This document shows, piece after piece, positions 10,790-20,600 of a stretch of DNA of 64,000 bases. This stretch comes from Mycosarcoma maydis (lineage: Eukaryota; Basidiomycota; Ustilaginomycetes; Ustilaginales), in assembly GCF_000328475.2 (NCBI RefSeq), contig NC_026489.1:248001-312000 (forward strand). Reading direction: 5' to 3'. The number at the start of each line of letters is the position of its first letter. The stretch's first letter is position 1. Both the position numbers and the translations under genes were made by a program. The notes beneath the pieces are model-generated. The model did no database searches, had not been told where the DNA came from, and was given only the letters and a program-made list of their open reading frames with translations.

Positions 10790-11526
10790 TCAAAGCTGCA
10801 CGATACGAGCGCCTTCTCGATCGACGACACGTACGGTAAAAGTGCCGAGATCCACGATGAAGCGCTGTTTGAGCTCGTTGATGCATCGTCGCAACAGGTC
10901 GAGACCTTCCTCGAGCGACATGTCTGGCCTGTGGTAGCGGTCGAGTGTCGACATGGCGAAGAAGGCGCCGTAGCCATGTGCGGCAAAAGGAACAGTGGCG
11001 AGCGTGCCGAGGTAGTCGATCCAGTATAGTGCGGGTTCAGAGTTTGGCAAGTCAAATCCACCAAGCAGATAATTCACCTGGTACGGGTTTCTCGAACGCA
11101 ATGACTCTGCAAGCTGCTTGCGAATCCATGCGGCTGCCGACTTTGGTCTGAGCTCCACATGGTTTCTTCCAACGAGCGACGAGAGATGCAGAGCGCAAAG
11201 GCACGAGAGAGAGAGAGAGGCGGCAGGGGTCAGTTGATACTTGTTCGTCGATACGGATAAGCAGGCAGAATCGAGCAAAGCTTTAGCACAAGGACAGTGT
11301 CGGGGTATGATACTTACCTGATGCTGTACAGTCTGCTGTTGCGTTCGATCCACTCGGAAAATTGGAGCGTATCACCTGGTTCACCAGAGTATGCCATGAC
11401 AAGATGGTCGCTGAGCACCTTTTGCTTGTCCACGTCCGTCTTCATCTTGACGATTGAACGCGCTGCATTCGAGTCCGACGCGATGATGGTATAGCCCTTG
11501 CCAGTAATTCCGAAGGAGCACTCCAT
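10790..11526 (-). CDS. PRE1: 20S proteasome subunit beta-4 (two exons)
   Basis: Non-catalytic beta-4 subunit (yeast Pre1, human PSMB2) of the 20S core. Coding exons are 11318-11526 and 10790-11165 on the minus strand, with a 152-bp intron (GTAAGT donor, TTGGAAG acceptor). Joining restores LYSIR-NHVELRPKSAAAW, which parallels yeast LYSIREDYELSPQAV. The 194-residue product matches the usual ~198. Family hallmarks are an N-terminus lacking a propeptide threonine (MECSFGITGKGYTIIASDS), AYSGEPGDTLQFSEWI, SRNPYQVNYLLGGFD, WIDYLGT and YRPDMSLEEGLDLL. The intron holds a (GA)n run at 11205-11219. It is divergent from the Mis12 gene across about 700 bp. Confidence 0.95.
11205..11219. repeat. (GA)n microsatellite in PRE1 intron
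   Basis: A pure alternating GA run of 15 bases lies inside the PRE1 intron (11166-11317). Confidence 0.85.
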
Positions 11527-12228
11527 CTTGAGCTATGGGTGGGGCTGAGAAGTGACGACAAGATGGCAGGAGGGCAAGAAACTGGTGCGAAACGATGCTA
11601 AATCGAACCTGCGGAGAAGCGTGTAGTTGCAAGTGCAAGACCGAAAAGTACGAGAGAGCAGGTAGCTGACCGAGGGAGGAATGGAAGAACCGCAAAGATC
11701 GGGTGGTGATGCTGCGGATCGTGTTGAGAGAAGATGATATTATATTCGACAAGGCGGAGAGAGGACTGCGTAATTCCAAGGTGGCACTTGCGCAAGCGTT
11801 GGTGTGGGCATTTTGGGCCGCCCTGATGTGGAGTGATCGCCGCCATGGGCCAGCTTTCAAGTCCGCGCACACGGCAAAATACCAACACGCAACTCACAAT
11901 TCGTGATTCGTGATTCACGACTCACGACTCGGTGCAAATTTTGCCAAATTGTCAGATTCCTACTCTTAAACATGATTTGATTTTCGTTTTGTCGCTCGTC
12001 ACTCACGACTTTGTCGCACGCGTGATTCACAATTTCGTGACGCGACTTAGAGTCGAAGCTCTCGCAGGCTGCAGCTTGCGAGAGCTGAATGTGTGTTGAT
12101 CTTGTGCTCATCGTCAAATTCACCTCGGCGATTCGTGATTGTTGCCACTCATTCCTACAGATACCCACCGTCTCGCATTTGTAAACCGGCAGTGTCGAAA
12201 CGGACGTATAGGCACAAGATAGTGCAAC
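11527..12228. promoter_or_regulatory. Divergent promoter spacer, PRE1 / Mis12
   Basis: About 700 bp separate the two start codons. It contains a compact cluster of the repeat in both orientations at 11889-11932 (CGTGATTCGTGATTCACGAC core) and further copies at 11999-12045 and 12127-12140. No open frame here resembles a protein family. Confidence 0.5.
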
Positions 12229-13482
12229 ATGCCTTCAGCGAGGAGGTCCTCACAAGTTGCAAAAGCACCGGCGGCAGCGTCCACCTCGTCAGCTGCAGCT
12301 GCTACATCGGTACCGACATCGGCAGAAGCTGGACTGTCGACATCAGCCAAGCAACAAGACATGCAAAAAGAGGAAGCCTCTACAGATGCGCACCTTGAAC
12401 TTCTCACCGAGCATTTTGGCTACAATCCCAAGTCTTTCATCGATGCATTGGTCTATCTTTCCAACGAGCATCTGTACAGCATCGCTACTGAGTTCGAGAA
12501 TGTAGTGCTGGATTTACTCAAACATGTCGATGGAGGCGAACTGGAAGCCGAGCAGGGTATGCATGCGATTTTGACGCTGATGGAGAATTCGCTGGACCAT
12601 ACGCTCGACACGTTTGAACTGTACTGCTTCCGATCGGTCTTTGGCATCCGTTCACGACAGGCCAAGTACATGACGCTGGACCATCATCGTGGCTTGGACC
12701 TTCGCACACGTCAGCCAGGTGCATCGAGCTCGTCAAAGGGCCAGAACAAGTCGGCGAGAAAGAGTGTAGCTGGTACACCAACAGCTGCAAGCGCGAGTCA
12801 GCGTAGTTACCAGCTCGGAGAGACTGAGGATTCTCTCAAGCGTCAGATTGCGGCTGCCAGAGCGACACAACACAAACTTGTCCTTGCCAAAAACGCTACC
12901 CAAGAGAGTCTGAATCGCATGCTTGATCTTGCCGAGCGATTCTCAGCCATCCTGTACGCCGACAGCAACGACGTCTCCGCGTGCGGCAGCCATGTCAAAT
13001 CGACCATGTCTGTTCTTACCGAAACCCTGGGTCAACATGCACGCAAACTCAAAGCAGACACCATACCTCTGCTTAGGGCACTCCAGGAACTTCGATCCAC
13101 CGATCCACTCGGTGAACCATTGTATTCAGGTGGTGTTAGGGCTGGAGACAAGGAGGCGGGTGATGCAGATGCAGATGACGACGCGGTAGTGGCGACGGAT
13201 GTGCGAGCCTGGGAGGGCGGCCGTGAAAATTATCTGAATTGGGAAGCCGATCGTATCATTACCGAGAGCAAACGCAGTGGCGCGGCGACGGGTGCAGCTG
13301 CGAGTGCCAGTGTTGCAAGCGGTGGAGCGTCCAGAGCAAACAATGATGCACAAGTGGCGGCACAGGACGCGACGCTGGCGGCCGATGACGATTCAAAGAC
13401 TCCCAAGCGCAAACGTTCGGCGGCTCAGCCGTCATCGTCCAAACGCAAAACACCAGCAACGGCGACTCGCTCTCGAGGCTGA
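12229..13482 (+). CDS. MTW1: Mis12/Mtw1-family kinetochore protein
   Basis: Probable Mis12/Mtw1 subunit of the outer-kinetochore MIND/Mis12 complex, which links inner centromere proteins to Ndc80 and Spc105. The 417-residue frame has a low-complexity Ala/Ser N-terminus (1-50), then the typical first Mis12 motif at about 55-75 (LLTEHFGYNPKSFIDALVYL). The second helical segment at about 111-140 reads GMHAILTLMENSLDH followed by FDxFELY-type TFELYCFRSVFGI, the family signature. A predicted coiled-coil stretch follows (about 195-270). The last 100 residues are Ala-rich and basic (KTPKRKRSAAQ), longer than in yeasts. The assignment rests on those two motifs and general architecture. Confidence 0.8.
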   Translation: MPSARRSSQVAKAPAAASTSSAAAATSVPTSAEAGLSTSAKQQDMQKEEASTDAHLELLTEHFGYNPKSFIDALVYLSNEHLYSIATEFENVVLDLLKHVDGGELEAEQGMHAILTLMENSLDHTLDTFELYCFRSVFGIRSRQAKYMTLDHHRGLDLRTRQPGASSSSKGQNKSARKSVAGTPTAASASQRSYQLGETEDSLKRQIAAARATQHKLVLAKNATQESLNRMLDLAERFSAILYADSNDVSACGSHVKSTMSVLTETLGQHARKLKADTIPLLRALQELRSTDPLGEPLYSGGVRAGDKEAGDADADDDAVVATDVRAWEGGRENYLNWEADRIITESKRSGAATGAAASASVASGGASRANNDAQVAAQDATLAADDDSKTPKRKRSAAQPSSSKRKTPATATRSRG

Positions 13483-14154
13483 ACCCTTTATTCTGTATTA
13501 AAACTTGCACCAGATCCGGCTGTATACCATTCGTCCTTCTTCCTGCCTTTGCAAAGTGACACGTGTTGCAGTCTGATGCTCTCTTGAACTGTGGTCGACA
13601 GCAGACTCGTTAGCTGACCATCGACGATGCTTCTTGTGGCGCTCTCGGCGCCATGGGCGATCCGTTCTGTTCGTGATTCAACCGCACCCTGTCGAGCAAA
13701 CGAGTTCAAACACCCGACCTCACTTGCAAGCCACGAAATGGTACATCCGCGTTTGCCCTCGCATTAGCATGCTTGGGACTTGACGGTTTTGCCTTCAATG
13801 TGGTTGCGACAGCTCTCTCGCCGTACGATGCGGATTCTTTAGTCGCTAATGCATCAACCCGGAATCGGTCGTGGGGAGCAGGCAGTAAAAGGAAATGGAA
13901 TGACACTGCCATCAACAGGATATCACCGTAGCGCGACGATTATTGAAAACTATCAATTGACTCCACGAGACCAGACTAGGTGTACAAAAGAAAGACAATA
14001 CGAAAACCAGCAACATGGGAAAATGAGGAGAATCTGTTCAGAAAGAGCATACATTTTCTACGAACATCAACAACGACTGAAGATGCGAGCATCGTGCGAA
14101 ATACGGGATAGGAATGCGTGTGGGGCAATTACTCGTGGAGGAAAGCAAATCACG
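13483..14154. other. Convergent 3' spacer
   Basis: This lies between the Mis12 gene (+) and the hydroxylase gene (-). Frames crossing it are open by chance and lack recognised motifs or good start context. Nothing is called. Confidence 0.5.
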
Positions 14155-15354
14155 TTAGCCAAAGATACCGGTGTCGGCAGTCTCTCGCCTGGGGTCGATG
14201 GTGCCGAACAGTCGGTCCCACACCCTGGTCTGCTTTCCGTAGTTCATACCAGCCTTACCGTAAAGGTGGTGATTGGAGTGGTCTTCAACAGTGAGCTCCA
14301 TGCCGAAGGGGGCGAGCACAACACCAAGGACAGGGTGTGCCCAGTAGGCGCGGATACCAGAGTGACCGAGAGCCTCGACATACAATGTGTAGCATACGAC
14401 GAGCCACATCTCGATGAAGCTCATCTTGGGCGAGATGGCCGTGGCCAGGAAAGGCACGACGAAGATCTCGAGAATCTCCTGGTAGTCATCGGCCAAGATT
14501 GAGAGGATGGGGGTTGGGTGCTTTGTGGCGTGGTGAGCACGGTGAATGAACCAGAGGAAGTCGAACTCGTGGCACGAGCGGTGGTAGAGATAGAACCAGT
14601 AGTCGAGAGCGATCTCCCACCAACCGATCTTGAGGGGAGTAGCCCAGGATAAACCAGACCAGATGTTGTTCATGTCACCGCGCCAGGCGAGCAGGAACGG
14701 AGCTAGAGTACGGAAGATGGTGTAGATGAAGATGGACTGGCCGAGGTGGTTAACGTGCTTGTCGTCGACCAGATCACGTCCGCGATTCTGCTCGTCTAGA
14801 GTTCCGTATTGGGCCATGTACTTGTGAAGACGCTTGATAATCCGTACGGCGAACAGGATGAAACCAAAGTGATACATGATCCATGCGGGCGCCCAGTGCA
14901 TCGTGTGGTTGGGAAAGGCAAAGTTCCAGGCGGTGTGAAGAAGCGGAGCAAGCGAGGCAGTGGTGAGGATAAACACATTCTCCTTCCAAATGGGTTGTGT
15001 GGGAGGCGGACCTCGAAGCTTCTCGCTGATATCACGCTTGGCATAGCAAACATCTGGTGCGAGGTCGATTCCGGCGATGAACTCCCACAATGTTCGCTCG
15101 CTTTTGGGCTTCAGGTGCCAGGTGGTCTTGGGTCGCACACCGTAAACCTTGTCGTAGCCTTGACCGGTGACGGGATCGGTACCGATGGCCTTGTGGCCAA
15201 AGCCGTCCGGTGCGAATGGCGATGGCTCATCGCATGCGTTGTCGGGAGCGATCGAAGGGCCCTTGGTGTCGGTGAGCTTCTGATCACCCATGGGTGGGCG
15301 AGTGGTCGGGGCGCGACCAGCGTCCTTTGGATAGTTCTGAACTGCTGCACTCAT
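14155..15354 (-). CDS. Fatty acid hydroxylase / sterol desaturase superfamily membrane protein
   Basis: A 399-residue di-iron membrane oxygenase. The superfamily hydroxylates or desaturates lipids in the ER (sterol C4/C5, sphingoid base, alkane or wax substrates). Three histidine boxes are visible: HRSCH near residue 258, HRAHH near 270 and HSNHH near 360. Hydrophobic stretches around 125-175 and 195-240 precede the first box, and more lie between boxes two and three (FVVPFLATAI, EMWLVVCYTLYVEALGH). The N-terminal ~110 residues are hydrophilic. The exact subfamily (Erg25, Sur2 or other) is not decided; spacing and box sequences do not clearly match Erg3 or Sur2. A TATA-like element lies about 65 bp upstream. 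Confidence 0.85.
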   Translation of the reverse strand: MSAAVQNYPKDAGRAPTTRPPMGDQKLTDTKGPSIAPDNACDEPSPFAPDGFGHKAIGTDPVTGQGYDKVYGVRPKTTWHLKPKSERTLWEFIAGIDLAPDVCYAKRDISEKLRGPPPTQPIWKENVFILTTASLAPLLHTAWNFAFPNHTMHWAPAWIMYHFGFILFAVRIIKRLHKYMAQYGTLDEQNRGRDLVDDKHVNHLGQSIFIYTIFRTLAPFLLAWRGDMNNIWSGLSWATPLKIGWWEIALDYWFYLYHRSCHEFDFLWFIHRAHHATKHPTPILSILADDYQEILEIFVVPFLATAISPKMSFIEMWLVVCYTLYVEALGHSGIRAYWAHPVLGVVLAPFGMELTVEDHSNHHLYGKAGMNYGKQTRVWDRLFGTIDPRRETADTGIFG

Positions 15355-15416
15355 GATTGGTCGTACGAAGGGTGGGAGGGACGAGAGTAAACCAACGCAA
15401 CCGAGCGAGTGCGGGG

Positions 15417-15428
15417 TGTATATATGAT
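15417..15428 (-). promoter_or_regulatory. TATA-like element upstream of hydroxylase gene
   Basis: On the minus strand CATATATACACC lies about 65-75 bp before the ATG at 15354, a plausible TATA position for a short leader. The call rests on sequence and position only. Confidence 0.45.
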
Positions 15429-16432
15429 TTTGGCATGGGTGGCCAATCTGGCCAGAGCAGATTCACGATCGATGACCCTAATTCAGTTGCGGCACGCTGC
15501 ACTCCTGCACGAGGTCCGGAGGATGGGGTTGGAGTAAGAGTTCCGTCGACTAATGTCTCAGGTTCATGCAAGCAGCAGAGCAGCGGCAGCAACAGCGAAA
15601 CTTAGTGGACACCAGAAGAATAGCGTCAGAGCTTTCAGCGTTTCAGGTGCAAAACCTCGAGGGCAGCCATCGCAACGGTCAAAGCGATGCAAATGTAGAA
15701 TAGGCCCAGTTCGGCAGTGCAAGCGATTCGGAGATATATTACATCGTTGGTCCACTGCGGGCTACGACTGAAGAGAAGGCGATCCGGACAAGCGAACAAT
15801 GATGGAGATATTTACGAGCACAGCGGCAGACGCCGTATTCACGAGGAGGAGCCTTTTGTTTGCGGGAGCCGAATTTTGTGTGTGGCAAATATTATTAAGG
15901 ACTCGTGACTAAGTCAGCTGTGCAGCCGCATGTGGGTTGTGCAAGGACCCGCGGTCCCACAAAGACGAGTTTGAAAGGTAGAGTTGCAGCCATTCGTGAT
16001 TCACGATTCACGGTGACGTTGGTCGAGAGCTGGGCGCCAATTGTATGAATATAAATCTTGTATTTGACACTGCCGAGTCACGAGTCAAGTTAGGTCAGGC
16101 AGACAATCGTGAATGAGAGACACGTTCAAAAACTAGTTCGCTCTGATTCGTATTATGCACGAATAATACAAAACCACGTCTCTAAGCGAGTCTCGTGACG
16201 AGATTGTCCACCACCAATCTTGAGTGGTCACGAGCGAGGAGGCCGCTTGCCATTCAATTGCACCTTCAGTCCCACGCACGGCCCTCGTACACGACGATAC
16301 ATGTGCATGCTACTAGAGCCTCATGCTGCGAGCGTGGGCAGACTAATGTATACTATACTTACGATTTAAGACGCGATAAAAAGCGGTGAGTGTCGCGGTG
16401 CAGTTGTGAGTCAAAATCATCCAAGTTACTTC

Positions 16433-16872
16433 TCAACTGCAAAGCAGGAGCCGAGATGTGGAGCCGAAGCACAAGTACTGTATGTACAGTAGAATTGCAA
16501 GACTTCGTCCGTGTTCTCAACAAGACGTGGGACGCTTGCTGCGATTCATGATTCACGATTCGTGATTTCAATTTTCACGGTTAGTCGTGAGTTGCGGATC
16601 CCCAATTCGCCATGTATGACGCAGCCGCCAAACGACGAAAGCTCCGACGCGCACATACACGTTATCTTGCGCGCAAATTCCAACAGGCCAACATAGTCAC
16701 GAGTTGAGTGGGTGAAAATCCCCGTCAATTTCTAATACAAATACAACGTCGAAATCTCGGCAACGTTTTCTTCAAATTACGATTTGCGATACAGTACACT
16801 TACCAATGTGGCTTTTGACTGTTTTCCAAGCTGGTTGCGCAGTTTGACACGTTCGATCCACGATCTCTGCAT
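16433..16872 (-). CDS. Candidate twin-CX9C mini-protein, NDUFAF8-like (tentative three-exon model)
   Basis: Tentative model for a 66-residue protein: coding exons 16804-16872, 16579-16665 and 16433-16477 on the minus strand, all joined in phase 0. Exon 1 sits in a segment bounded by a strong acceptor (eight T, then CTTGATTTCAG, ending at 16979) and a perfect GTAAGT donor (16798-16803). Its ATG opens MQRSWIERVKLRNQLGKQ. Exon 2 gives CASELSSFGGC, a CX9C pair, and exon 3 gives a second CX9C pair (CFGSTSRLLLC) before TGA. The W-RV start, two CX9C pairs and a 16-residue linker resemble the complex I assembly factor NDUFAF8 (74 residues in human). Weak points are the poor polypyrimidine before exon 2, a GTGAAA donor after it, and a second pair lacking the usual EF motif. 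It may be coincidence. Confidence 0.28.
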
Positions 16873-17683
16873 TAGCAGCAAGCCAGAGAACGCTTCTTGC
16901 CCACTCGTTCCTTATGACTCTGACTCTTGCACACGTCGTCGCCTTGAACTACGCTACTGTACTTTATGTCCAACACAGCTGAAATCAAGAAAAAAAATAT
17001 ACGCAATTGTGAATCACGAATCACGTGAATGTGCCTAAGTTAGCTCGTTCATGTTCAAAACACGCTTCGCGCTCAGTTGTGAGTGGATCAAGAAAGAGTG
17101 GCTAACCTTGGACAGCTCCTCCTCGGCCATCTGATCACCATTCATTTGTCTTACTACCGGCTTCTCGAAACATGTACACCATCGACCATCAAGTCTGAGA
17201 TTAGCCTTACCTAAGTCACCCAACTTCCGGCTCTAGACCATGCTTGAACGCCCAGGAGCCTTTCAATCCCCGCATTGACTCGCTCCCCACACCCACGACT
17301 CACACGTTGAGCTCTGCTTTCCAAATCGTCATGCTTACGCGATACACTGTACAGTCCAGTCATGAGTGAGTTCTCCCCAAACTTAGGACGTCATCTGTTG
17401 TCGGCTATATCAAGACCTATCGTACCTCGTTCATACTTTAAACTTCTTAGTCATGCCGTTCTAGCCGCCCATGTTGTCTTTCCCCGCACATACATTCGTG
17501 ATTGCACAAACGCTCTGAAAATCCACTCACCCCGACGAGACTGATGAATGCCTTCAGTAACGTGGTCAAGCTGATTACGGTACGCGTGTCAATCGTGAAT
17601 TCCTTCCATCTCGAGCCGAGGTCCGCATCTCAACACACAATTCCGCCGTCATCGACGTCCATTCGTGATTAGTAACATACATG

Positions 17684-20600
17684 TCACAACGCAGCTTGCC
17701 AACCGTGGAAGATAGCCGAGAGATGGCCTGCATCCGTTGCTTGTTGGATCAGATCGTTGACAGTGTACTCGATGCTCAGCGACGAGGACAGCTTGCTCAT
17801 CACCGATGTGACAGCTCGGTCTGCGCTTAATTCGGCCGTGTCCGTACCTAGCACGCCTGTGGCTTCGTACGGCGCTGCGAATGGCGTCGTTGATCTTGAC
17901 GCCGTCCCTCTCGCTTGCAACAGTGTTGGCGTGGGCGCAGGCGTAGATCGCGATACTCCCATTGTTGTTCCGGATCGCTCTACACTCGTAGCAGCCAACG
18001 AGTCCTGCTCCTCCTCCTCCTTGTCCTCCTGTGCGCGCAACACCTTGATTGGGTTCGATGTCCACGCGAACAACGGATCGTGTCGAAACACTTCGAGGAC
18101 CGTTTTGATCACGTCCTGGTGCGCTCGCAACACCCGCAGCGTCTCTTCACAGCATCGTCGGAATGTCCCTTCAACGCCGTGCATGCCCATGCCGTCCACA
18201 ATGTCGCGCGTCAGTCGGAACGGCACCAGCTCGGGAATCGGTAGCAGCTTGCCTTGATCAAAGGCCACGCCAAAATCAATGTGCACCAACTCGCCGCTCT
18301 CCTTGTCGAGCAGCATGTTGGACACGTGGCGGTCCCCTAGACCAAGCACATGGCCCACAATCGAGCTTGTACTCACGCTGCGCGTGTATCTGAGGCGTGT
18401 CTCATACCAGTCCCTCGGCATTCGTTGAGCATCGCTGAAAAAGTATCCGAAAGCGGGTCGCATCTGTTCGCACACGTCCAGGAATGCCTCGAGCTTTGCC
18501 TCTGCGCCCAGAGACTGTGCATCGCGCATCTTGGTCCTCGCCTGCGACGGCGTCAAGTCGCCCGGCCGATACTTGGCGTGCAGAGCAATCAGTACCTCGC
18601 CCAGCGGCACTGTGTTGGTCACAAATTCGAGCATGCCGCACTGTGGTCCTAGCGGCAAGACAGTGTAGGTTCGAATCACCAGCTTTCGCTCGCGTGTGCG
18701 ACGATCTGCCTTCAAAAGCTCATTGACCATCCGAAATACCTGCTGCATCACCGCGTCCTGCCGGAGATCGTCGTCGCGCTTAAATAGCTGCTTGTATCGC
18801 TTGCCGTCACTTCCAATGCACTCGCTAATCTTGGGCAAGTGGATGCCTCCGGCCGTGGTGAAGGTCTCACTGTAACGGACGATCGAGACCACCTTCTCGT
18901 ACTTGCACGTTGCATCGATCTCGAGGCGGGCAGTCGCCACAGGCACATCGAGGTCGCGCATTCGCGCGAGCCGCAATTCGCCCGATGGCGGCATGCGCAA
19001 TGCACCCTTCTTGATCGCGCCACTCCCCTGAAAGTAACGGTCGGGACGAGAAGCGAGATCAAACTCGGCCCATTCCACATATGCCAAGCACAGCTCCTCA
19101 AATATTCTGATCCTCTTCCCATGCGAAGAATGTCGCTTGATGTGGTTCCAGATCTTTTCCGCAGCTGTGGATCGCAGAATGGGAGAGGATGAAGATGCCG
19201 ATAAGGTATCGGGCACACCTAACGAGCTCCTAGATGTGGAGCGATTTGAGGCTGCTTTCGTGTCAGCTCCCGTCTTGATCAAGGCAAAGATGGCGTAAAG
19301 GCAGTGAAACGGATGTTCCTGGCACATGCGCAGCAACAGCTGGCCGAGGTTTGACTGGAAAGGTGCCATAGGATCGCGTTGATCCGGCAATTCTGTCAAA
19401 CGAGCAGAAAGCTGATGCATCAGAGCAACAAACTTGCGTGATGGAATCGAGGCGAGGCAGTTTACCAGCAGACGATTGAGCTCTGCGTTGTCCGAATTCT
19501 CGAACCAAAGCGAGATGAGCCTGGCAACCGCATCATCGTGAACATCCGACGAACTCAATGCTCGGGCGTACATGGCGATGCTGCGTCGAAGAAAGAGAGT
19601 CCTCGAAGCTTCCAGCTCGCTGAGGCGCGTCTGATCTTGCCGAAGGATCTTTTCAGCTTGACGCTGAAACTGCAGTAGCTTGCCTCGGTCCGTCTTGGAG
19701 CTTGTCTTGTCATACTCGCGCTGGTTTTGTGCAATCTCTTCCGTGCGACGTTGAATGTACACGCGAAGCCGCATGATTTCGGCCATATCCGATCCACGAT
19801 GATGCTCTTCTGCAAAACGCGCCCATCGATAGGCGATCTCGGATTGCTCGGCTGATACTTCGGCATCCTTAGCCACTTCTGACGCCGGGGGAGTGACGAG
19901 TAGCTTGAGAGCAGGTTCAAAAAGCGTACCATCGATCTCTCGCGGATGTTGAGATCTTGCTGTGGCTCGCCATTGAGCCAGCAGGGACAGCAGACGTGCA
20001 CCGCGACGCTTTTGCTGCATGGTCGATCGCGTCGTGACACCAAGATCATCCACAATCTGCGATAGGAGCTGCATGGCAGGTGAATGTTCCTTCTGGTCCC
20101 ACAGTACAGCTGCGAACTCCTCTCGCGCCAAATTGGCACCGTCGCCCAATGCAACTTCGATCGACTCTGCTCGTGCAGTAGCATTGATGGCTTTCTGCAG
20201 CTTTTCGTGTTCACGGGCCTGCCGGCTCAGTTGCACCAGCAGGAGCCTCTCGACTCGGGCAATTTCTTCAGCTGGTCTGTCGAGGGCATCACCGATTTGA
20301 TCCGATTGCAGGCGCTGTCGCACCGCCTGCAGCAACAACTGACGCGTACGGAGGATCTTTTCTGCTACCTCAAATTGGTCACCAACATCTGCTCTACACC
20401 AGACAGATCGGAATTTTACCACCGCTTCTTCCAGACCTAAGAGTGTAGACGCTTTGCGCCAGTCTTTGATCTGTCCGAGTGAAAGCAGATCGCCCTGAAT
20501 ACTGCGCATGACAGTTACGCTCTCGGCAGGTATCGAACACAGCAATTGCAGCTGCGACTGAATGGCCAGAGACAAGGGTTCGTCGACGTCCTGTTCGTCG

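Larger units (their letters stand above)
15355..17683. other. Long spacer with heptamer clusters and a possible small gene
   Basis: This 2.3 kb separates the hydroxylase gene from the 3' end of TEL1 (both minus). Heptamer copies occur at about 15993-16013, 16077-16112, 16544-16580, 17008-17030 and 17605-17670. A possible three-exon minus-strand mini-gene (16433-16872) is listed separately. Otherwise no gene was recognised. Confidence 0.5.

Noticed and set aside
11309..11320. ATACTTACCTG matching the 5' end of U1 snRNA
   Set aside because: It is the complement of the PRE1 intron donor (CAGGTAAGT), which pairs with U1; no U1 gene follows.
18660..18680. GGTTCGAATC, resembling a tRNA B-box
   Set aside because: It lies in the TEL1 kinase domain coding sequence and no A-box or cloverleaf partner is nearby; no tRNA gene was found in the window by eye.
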